Source: Sandaracinus sp. (GTDB taxonomy: Bacteria; Myxococcota_A; Polyangia; Polyangiales; Houyiibacteriaceae). Taken from it: a stretch of 64,000 bases of DNA. Location of the stretch: NCBI GenBank assembly GCA_020633125.1, contig JACKEH010000002.1, forward strand, positions 141,553-205,552. The letters run 5' to 3'. Positions 58,781 through 64,000 of the stretch are shown piece by piece. Every line of letters begins with the position of its first letter. Within the stretch, counting starts at the first letter, position 1. Position numbers and translations under genes: made by a program. The notes under the pieces were generated by a model, which was not told the origin of the DNA, ran no database searches, and worked only from the letters and a program-made list of their open reading frames with translations.

Positions 58781-60772
58781 TCAGCCGCTGCGGATCCAGC
58801 TCCACCCGAGCGGCAACGCTCCGAGCAACGCCCCGAGCCCGATCCAGAGCTGCGCTTCTTTCGGAAAGAGCGTCACCAAGATCGCGCCGAGGAAGAGGCC
58901 CGGCACCGCCAAGTAGAAACGTCGGTCCGCGAGCAATCCCGCGAGCACGCTGCCGCTGCCGAAGAAGAAGAGCTCGATCGAAGTGCTGCGCAGGTCCCAC
59001 AGGCCCATCGCGAGCGAGAGCATGCGCATCAAGGTCGCGAGCAACGCGATGAAGACGAGGCTGAGCGCCATGCTGCGCGCGCGCGCCGAGCCACGAATGC
59101 TCTTGGGCTGGAAGAAGCTACCGAGCCCGAAGAAGGCGGCGAGCGCCAGATCGAAGATCAGCGTGTGCCACCACGCGTAGTCGTAGACGCCCGCTTTGCC
59201 GAGCACCCACGCGCCGACCACGGGCAGCGCGACGAAGAGCGCGCCGAAGATCACGACCTTGCCGCGTGCTTTGCGGCCGGGGTCGCGGCGAAGCTCGAGG
59301 CCGAGGCGTTCGAGTCGCGCGGCTTCTTGGCGTTGCCGCAACGCCTCCGTGCGCAGCGCGACGATCTCGTCGCTCTCGTCCACGGCGCCCTCGCCCGTCG
59401 TGTCGGCGCTCGCGGGATACGCGAGCTCCTGCAACAAGGTCTCGGCGCTCGCCGCTTCGCCCCGGCGAAGGTGGTACTTCGCCATCAGCACCAAGGCCTC
59501 TTGCAGGCCTTCGGCCGCCTCCGTGTTGTCGGGCCATTGGCGCAGCGACTCGGCGAAGCCGAAGCGGCAACGACCGAACACCCGCTGGGTGCGCGCGTTG
59601 CGCTCGTCGCTGCCTTCCGAGATGCGGTGTTGACCCGTCAGCACCGCTTGGCTCGTCGTCTCCATCACGAGCTCTCGAAGCTCGCGCAGGGCCCGTTGCG
59701 CTTCGCGCGCGAGCGACGCTGCGCTGCGATGCCGCAAGAACTGCCGCAGTGCTTCGCGCAACGCCTCCGCGGTCGGGTAACGATCGGCGGGCTCGGGCGC
59801 CATCGCCTTGCGGCAGATGCTCGCGAGCTCGGGCGGCAGCGTCGACGGCAACACCGGCGCTTGCGCGTCGTAGGCCGCGTAGAGCATCGCCTGCAGCGTG
59901 TCGCCGCGGTTCGGCGGGCGACCGACGAGGATCTCGTGCAGCGTCGCGCCGAGCAGGTAGACGTCGGTGCGCGGCGAGAGCGCGCGTCGCGCGACGTCGA
60001 CCATCTCGGGCGCCAGATAGGCCGGTGTGCCGAGCACCTCTTGCACCTCGTCCGCCATCGGCAACCAATGCCGATGCTTCGGATCGGTGCAGACCGCGAC
60101 GCCCCAGTCCACGAGGTAGATCTCGCGGAAGGCCCCGACCATCACGTTGTCGGGTTTGAGGTCGAGGTGGAGGATGCCCTTGCTGTGCGCGTAATGGACC
60201 GCGTCGCAGACCCGCATCAGCACCTGCAGATGCCACGCGAGGCGGTCGTCGGCGTCGTTCGGAAACGCGGGGTGGCTCGGGTTCTTGATGAGCTGGCGCC
60301 AAGGCACGCCTTCGATGCGCTTCATCACGAGGACCGGCGCGTTGCGTTCGTCGGTCCACAGGCCGTAGAGCGGCACCACGTTCGGATGCTCGACGAGGCC
60401 GAGGATGCGGCCCTCGCGGGTGAGGCGTTCGGCGAAGGCCGGCTCGAGGAACTCGTCGCGCAACGTCTTGAGCGCGACGTCGCGGCGCAGGCGGATCTGC
60501 TCCGCGAGATCGATGCGGCCCATGCCTCCTTCCGCGAGCGGGCCTTTGACGCGCAGCGTGTCGCTCGTGCGCTCGTCTTCCGGCGGCGGCGGCAGGCTCT
60601 TGGGGTCTTCCTCTGCCGGCGGCTCGGCCTCGGTCTCGGTGGTCGGGACGCTGCGGCGCAGACGTGGCGCGAGCGTCGGCTTCAGCGTCGCGTCGAGCGC
60701 GACGTCGTCCGACACCCGCCCGAGGTCGAGCTGTGCGACGAGCTGCTCGAGCGTCATCCGCCCGGTCGCCAT
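58781..60772 (-). CDS. Ser/Thr kinase with HLD/DWG variant motifs and C-terminal membrane domain
   Basis: 663 residues, ATG start. The kinase domain (about residues 75-350) has GPLAEGGMGRIDLAEQ, ALKTLRDEF (lysine), LAPEMVDVA and LLGATLHEI, but two departures: the catalytic loop reads ILHLDLKPDNVMVG (HLD in place of HRD) and the metal motif reads YLVDWGVAVC (DWG in place of DFG). The catalytic Asp, Lys and Asn remain, so activity is possible; DWG occurs in a subset of bacterial kinases. A helical, TPR-like linker follows (LLQELAYPASADTTGEGAVD nearby), then five or six membrane helices (IFGALFVALPVVGAWVLGKA onward). Co-directional with the next kinase, 19 bp apart. Confidence 0.85.
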   Translation of the reverse strand: MATGRMTLEQLVAQLDLGRVSDDVALDATLKPTLAPRLRRSVPTTETEAEPPAEEDPKSLPPPPEDERTSDTLRVKGPLAEGGMGRIDLAEQIRLRRDVALKTLRDEFLEPAFAERLTREGRILGLVEHPNVVPLYGLWTDERNAPVLVMKRIEGVPWRQLIKNPSHPAFPNDADDRLAWHLQVLMRVCDAVHYAHSKGILHLDLKPDNVMVGAFREIYLVDWGVAVCTDPKHRHWLPMADEVQEVLGTPAYLAPEMVDVARRALSPRTDVYLLGATLHEILVGRPPNRGDTLQAMLYAAYDAQAPVLPSTLPPELASICRKAMAPEPADRYPTAEALREALRQFLRHRSAASLAREAQRALRELRELVMETTSQAVLTGQHRISEGSDERNARTQRVFGRCRFGFAESLRQWPDNTEAAEGLQEALVLMAKYHLRRGEAASAETLLQELAYPASADTTGEGAVDESDEIVALRTEALRQRQEAARLERLGLELRRDPGRKARGKVVIFGALFVALPVVGAWVLGKAGVYDYAWWHTLIFDLALAAFFGLGSFFQPKSIRGSARARSMALSLVFIALLATLMRMLSLAMGLWDLRSTSIELFFFGSGSVLAGLLADRRFYLAVPGLFLGAILVTLFPKEAQLWIGLGALLGALPLGWSWIRSG

Positions 60773-60791
60773 CAGCGCTCTGCTCCCCCCG

Positions 60792-61949
60792 TCATCGCGA
60801 CAGGAGATAGCCCACGACGGCGCCGAGGAGGAGCACTCCGACCCCGAGGAGTGCGAAGACCAACACCCGGCCCGGCGTGGCGGGTCCGTTGGCGAGCCCC
60901 GTCGGGGTGAAGGCGCCGGCCGAAGGGGTCATCGCGCTCGGGGCCGCCTGGGGTCGCGCGGGCGTGAACGAGCCGGGCGGGGGAGGGGCGGGCGTTGAAA
61001 AACGCGGGGCCCCTTGGGTGCCGCTCGCGGCGACGAAGGCGTCGTAGAGCTCGCGTGGGGTGCCGTAGCGGTCTTCGGGCCGGGTCGCCATCGCGCATTG
61101 GATGACGTCGTCGAGCTCGTGCGGCAGGTCTGGGCGGTGTTTTTGGAGGGAATCGGTGCGCCCCTGCAAGATCGCACCGAGGAGCTGGCCTTGGTCGGAG
61201 GCCGCGAAGGGGCTGTCGCCGGTGAGGGCCTCGAAGACGATCACGCCGAGCGCGTAGACGTCCGAGCGGGCCGAGGCGTTGGCGGCCGAAGAGATCTGCT
61301 CGGGGGCCATGTAACGCGGCGTGCCCAGCACGGTGCCGGTGCGGGTGAGCTTGCCGCTCGTGCTCGCCCGCGAGAGGCCGAAGTCGATCAGCTTCACCAG
61401 GCTCCGATCCGTGTCGGTCTTCGGGAGCATCACGTGATCGGGCTTGAGGTCGCGGTGGGTGATGCCGGCCGCGTGGGCGACCCCGAGGGCCGAACAGAGG
61501 TCACGCAGGATCGGGGTCAGGACCGAAGGCTCGAGCTTGCCGGCCCGGCGAATGCGTTGGCCGAGGGTCTCGCCTTCCACCAGCTCCATGGCGAGCCAGG
61601 GAACCGACTTCGCGTGGCCGAAGCCTCGAATGCCGACCACGCCGGGGTGGTCGAGGTCGCTGAGGATCTGGGCCTCGCGGGCGAAGCGCTGCCGCCCCTC
61701 GCCGTCTTGCTTGTTCTGGAGCAGCACCTTGAGCGCGACCGGCTGTTGGGTGCGCAGGTCGGTGGCGCGGTAGACCGCGCCCATCGCGCCCGTGCCGAGG
61801 GGCGCGTCGATTCGGAAGCGATCCCCGAAAAAGAAGCCAGGCGAGAACGGATCGACGACCTCCGTGGGCTCGGGTGCCCAAGGGTCGTCGTCGTCGTCGA
61901 GGGTCCTCTGTTCGTCGGACGGTGCGTCCGGTTCGCTCACGGGCCGCAT
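60792..61949 (-). CDS. Ser/Thr kinase with Pro-rich linker and C-terminal membrane anchor
   Basis: 385 residues from the ATG at 61949. The kinase domain is complete: APLGTGAMGAVYRATDL, QQPVALKVLL, AGITHRDLKPDHVMLPK, KLIDFGLSRAS, RYMAPEQISS and DVYALGVIVFEALTGDSP. A Pro/Ala-rich linker (APPPPGSFTPARPQAAPSAM) leads to a single membrane helix at the end (VLVFALLGVGVLLLGAVVGY), a PknB-like tail-anchored layout without an outside domain. The next kinase starts 19 bp beyond its stop, so the two are probably co-transcribed, this gene first. Confidence 0.9.
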   Translation of the reverse strand: MRPVSEPDAPSDEQRTLDDDDDPWAPEPTEVVDPFSPGFFFGDRFRIDAPLGTGAMGAVYRATDLRTQQPVALKVLLQNKQDGEGRQRFAREAQILSDLDHPGVVGIRGFGHAKSVPWLAMELVEGETLGQRIRRAGKLEPSVLTPILRDLCSALGVAHAAGITHRDLKPDHVMLPKTDTDRSLVKLIDFGLSRASTSGKLTRTGTVLGTPRYMAPEQISSAANASARSDVYALGVIVFEALTGDSPFAASDQGQLLGAILQGRTDSLQKHRPDLPHELDDVIQCAMATRPEDRYGTPRELYDAFVAASGTQGAPRFSTPAPPPPGSFTPARPQAAPSAMTPSAGAFTPTGLANGPATPGRVLVFALLGVGVLLLGAVVGYLLSR

Positions 61950-62208
61950 CCTACTTCATGTGTGGGCGGAGCGCCGACTCGCGTCTGCGGGTGCGTCCGG
62001 GTGGCGACGCAGGCACCGCCGACGCCGAGAGGCCGTTCACGAAGCACTCGTGGGGGTCGAGGGGACGAAGTCCCCTCTCCTCCGGCCGGCGCGAAGAAGA
62101 TCGACCGGAGCGAAGCGCAGCGGAGCGAAGAGAGACCTCCGAGCGGGGCTGGGGAGATACCTCCCCAGAAGTCGGCGAAGCCGACCACAAAGCCGTTATC
62201 GTCCTCCC
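61950..62208. repeat. Dispersed structured repeat, copy 2
   Basis: The divergent gap contains, at about 62027-62192, the element seen at 5676-5893: GGCCGTTCACG, the perfect hairpin GAGGGGACgaaGTCCCCTC (62059-62077), a CGACCGGAGCGAAGCGCAGC tract, then TGGGGAG/CTCCCCA and GTCGGC/GCCGAC stems, ending 17 bp before the GTG of the Fpg-like gene. Confidence 0.82.
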
Positions 62209-63168
62209 GTGCCGGAGCTGCCCGACGTCGAGCTCTACCTGGACGCGATGCGCCGCCGTTTGCTTCCCCGAGACGCTGCCGACGCCGTCGACGGAAACCC
62301 GGCGCCTGCAATACTCGAGCAGGTTCGCCTCGCGAGCCCCTTCTTGCTCCGCACCGTCGAGCCGCCGCTCTCCGCCACGCTCGGGCGCGCGGTCACGAGC
62401 CTTCGTCGTCTCGGCAAACGTTTGGTGATCGGTCTCGGCGAGCTGGAAGGCGAGCCGCTCTACCTCGTGATTCACCTGATGATCGCCGGCCGCCTGCAGT
62501 GGAAGAAGAAGGGCGCCGCGGTACCCGGCCGCATCGGGCTCGCGATGTTCGACTTCGACCGCGGCTCGCTCGCCTTCACCGAAGCCAGCAAGAAGAAACG
62601 CGCGAAGCTGCACGTCGTCCGCGGCGACGAAGCGCTCGCCGAGCACGACCCCGGTGGCCTCGAGCCGCTCACGATCGACCTGCCTACGTTCACGACGCTC
62701 CTCCGCGCCGAGAACCACACCGTCAAACGCACCCTCACCGATCCCCGCGTGCTCTCCGGCATCGGCAACGCCTACTCCGACGAGATCCTGCACGCCGCGA
62801 AGCTTCCGCCTCATCGCTGGACCACCAAGCTCACCGACGACGAGATCACGCGCCTTCACGCCGCGATGCAGTCGACGTTGATCGCGTGGCGTGATCGCCT
62901 CCGCGACGAGATCGGCGACGACTGGCCGAAGGAGGTCACCGCCTTTCGGCCCGACATGGCGGTGCACGGCAAATACAAACAGCCGTGCCCGGTCTGCGGC
63001 GACCCGGTGCAGCGCATCGCGTACGCCGACCACGAGACCAACTACTGCGCGACCTGCCAAAACGGCGGCGTGCTCCTCGCCGACCGTGGTCTCTCGCGAT
63101 TGCTGAAGGGCGATTGGCCGAAGACCTTGGACCAGCTCGAAGAGCTGAAGCGCGAGCGCCGCGGGTAG
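62209..63168 (+). CDS. Fpg/Nei-family DNA glycosylase
   Basis: 319 residues from the GTG at 62209, which gives the family's fixed N terminus after Met: PELPDVELY, with the catalytic Pro and Glu. SLRRLGKRLVIGLGELEG supplies the beta-hairpin lysine, and DPRVLSGIGNAYSDEILHAA the helix-two-turn-helix Asn/Tyr region. A zinc finger ends the protein: CPVCGDPVQRIAYADHETNY then CATCQ (C-x2-C-x16-C-x2-C). These enzymes excise oxidised bases (8-oxoG, FapyG or oxidised pyrimidines) and nick the strand. Fpg versus Nei cannot be decided by eye. Convergent with an AlkC-like gene; 21 bp separate the stops. Confidence 0.9.
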   Translation: MPELPDVELYLDAMRRRLLPRDAADAVDGNPAPAILEQVRLASPFLLRTVEPPLSATLGRAVTSLRRLGKRLVIGLGELEGEPLYLVIHLMIAGRLQWKKKGAAVPGRIGLAMFDFDRGSLAFTEASKKKRAKLHVVRGDEALAEHDPGGLEPLTIDLPTFTTLLRAENHTVKRTLTDPRVLSGIGNAYSDEILHAAKLPPHRWTTKLTDDEITRLHAAMQSTLIAWRDRLRDEIGDDWPKEVTAFRPDMAVHGKYKQPCPVCGDPVQRIAYADHETNYCATCQNGGVLLADRGLSRLLKGDWPKTLDQLEELKRERRG

Positions 63169-63189
63169 GGCCCGCGACCGAACACGAGC

Positions 63190-64000
63190 TCAGCGCACCG
63201 TCACTTGCACCTCGCCCCCACCGCGCCCGTTCACCTGCAGCGCGATCCGATGCACGCCCTCGCGCACGGTTCGAATCGTGCGGTGCGCGAAGACGTGTTT
63301 CGCCTCGACGGTCTCGGTCGCGCCGGGCGCGAGGGTCACGTCCGCGAAGCGAAACGTCTTCTTCGTCGTGCGCTTCGCGCCCGGGCTCTCGAGCACGTAG
63401 TCGACGCGGACCTGGGCCTCGCGTTTGCCGGGGTTGTGAAGGGTCGCGACCATTCGCACCTCGCCGCCGATCGCCACACGTTTCGGGGAGACCGCGAACG
63501 ACACCACGTCGACGGTCTGCGCTTCGAAGCCGAAGAGCGCGAGCGTCTCGGGATCGCCGGCCTTGAGCAGGCCCCGCGCCGCGTGTTTCGCGATCCACTC
63601 CGTGGTCGGATGCCCTTCGGATTTCCATGCCTGCAGAAAAGGGAACGCGAGCGTGCGGTCGTCCTTGAGCGCGTCCTGCAGGTGGTTGGCGACCGAACGC
63701 TGCACGTAACGATCGGGGTCGTGCCGAAGCTTGGCGAGCATCGCGAGCCTTCGCGGTGCGCGTGCGTCGAGGCCGGGCACCTTCTTGCCCCAGGGCAAGC
63801 GGGTGCGCGTGCCTTCGCTGACGAAGCGCCGCACGTGCGCGCTCTCGTGGGGGATGAGCGCCTCGAGGCGATCGAGCATGCCGTCCGGATCGGCCGCGAG
63901 AAAGGGGCGCACCGCGAACTCCGAGCTGAAGCGTTGCGTGAGCTCGACCATCGCGTCGAAGCTCGCGTCGACGTCGTCGAGCCCGTAGCGGCCGATGTAT
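63190..64000 (-). CDS. AlkC-like DNA alkylation-repair glycosylase (5' end cut by window)
   Basis: At least 269 residues; the frame is still open at base 64000, so the N terminus lies beyond. TQRFSSEFAVRPFLAADPDG and HESAHVRRFVSEGTRTRLPW match the AlkC/AlkD HEAT-like repeat fold (the latter resembles the DNA-binding concave repeats), with KLRHDPDRYVQRSVANHLQD as another repeat. After ~160 residues an Ig-like beta domain begins (VVSFAVSPKRVAIGGEVRMV ... GVHRIALQVNGRGGGEVQVT), which some AlkC proteins carry. These enzymes remove alkylated bases such as 3-methyladenine or 3-methylcytosine. Neighbouring Fpg-like gene suggests a small repair cluster. Confidence 0.82.
   Translation of the reverse strand, partial: YIGRYGLDDVDASFDAMVELTQRFSSEFAVRPFLAADPDGMLDRLEALIPHESAHVRRFVSEGTRTRLPWGKKVPGLDARAPRRLAMLAKLRHDPDRYVQRSVANHLQDALKDDRTLAFPFLQAWKSEGHPTTEWIAKHAARGLLKAGDPETLALFGFEAQTVDVVSFAVSPKRVAIGGEVRMVATLHNPGKREAQVRVDYVLESPGAKRTTKKTFRFADVTLAPGATETVEAKHVFAHRTIRTVREGVHRIALQVNGRGGGEVQVTVR

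Noticed and set aside
1..64000. tRNA or rRNA genes, insertion sequences, prophage or integrative element
   Set aside because: No cloverleaf, rRNA-like stretch, transposase, integrase or structural phage gene could be recognised.

Overview
The window is about 64 kb of very GC-rich, densely coding DNA. Lipoproteins with Asp/Ser/Ala-rich tethers, four Hanks-type Ser/Thr kinases, a calcium/metal-binding (MopE-type) repeat protein fused to an RCC1 propeller, paired alpha-2-macroglobulin-like giants and many GTG starts in GTGA/ATGA overlaps point to a large-genome myxobacterium (Myxococcota, Polyangiales; Sandaracinaceae-like by inference). No rRNA, tRNA, insertion sequence, integrase, phage gene or CRISPR array was seen. 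The region reads as chromosomal backbone with an unusual load of intergenic tandem repeats.

Layout. 1-8.9 kb: 3' end of tex, a fibro-slime lipoprotein, a GST, a stand-alone E2-type acyltransferase with a membrane protein, a Fe-S uracil-DNA glycosylase-like protein, a small acidic protein, a glycine-rich RRM protein with a leader hairpin and three tandem terminators, a membrane protein and an AraC regulator. 9-14 kb: a lipoprotein with a frameshifted upstream partner, an MFS exporter, a YiiX-like hydrolase and a TPR-like protein. 14.2-20.8 kb: an AstE-like hydrolase coupled to a GCS2-type ligase with a CBS tail, a divergent CBS-pair protein, then two coupled Ser/Thr kinases. 20.8-22.4 kb: repeat arrays on both sides of an S23-type four-helix protein. 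22.4-33.3 kb: a coupled three-gene membrane/lipoprotein operon, a deacetylase-glycosyltransferase-radical-SAM-like fusion, a coupled BamA-like/DUF4390/histidine kinase operon and a Cys-rich lipoprotein. 33.5-45 kb: the MopE/RCC1 lipoprotein, a GST, a dihaem cytochrome lipoprotein, a patatin, an ATP-grasp-like protein, TatB-TatC and a lipoprotein. 45.4-64 kb: two A2M-like proteins, a propeller lipoprotein with a TPR partner, two LuxR-type regulators, two more kinases, and at the right end an Fpg/Nei glycosylase convergent with an AlkC-like glycosylase.

Themes. Envelope proteins dominate: about ten exported or lipid-anchored proteins, a BamA-like barrel and the Tat translocon. Signalling is carried by four kinases, one histidine kinase, two LuxR-type and one AraC-type regulator, and two CBS proteins. 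DNA repair appears three times (UDG-like, Fpg/Nei, AlkC-like).

The most unusual content is between genes: hexanucleotide minisatellites sharing a 16-bp left flank, a dispersed structured repeat with GGACnnnGTCC hairpin cores, and two places where the last codons plus stop codon of a gene are repeated downstream. These were found by eye; no alignment, fold prediction or database search was run.
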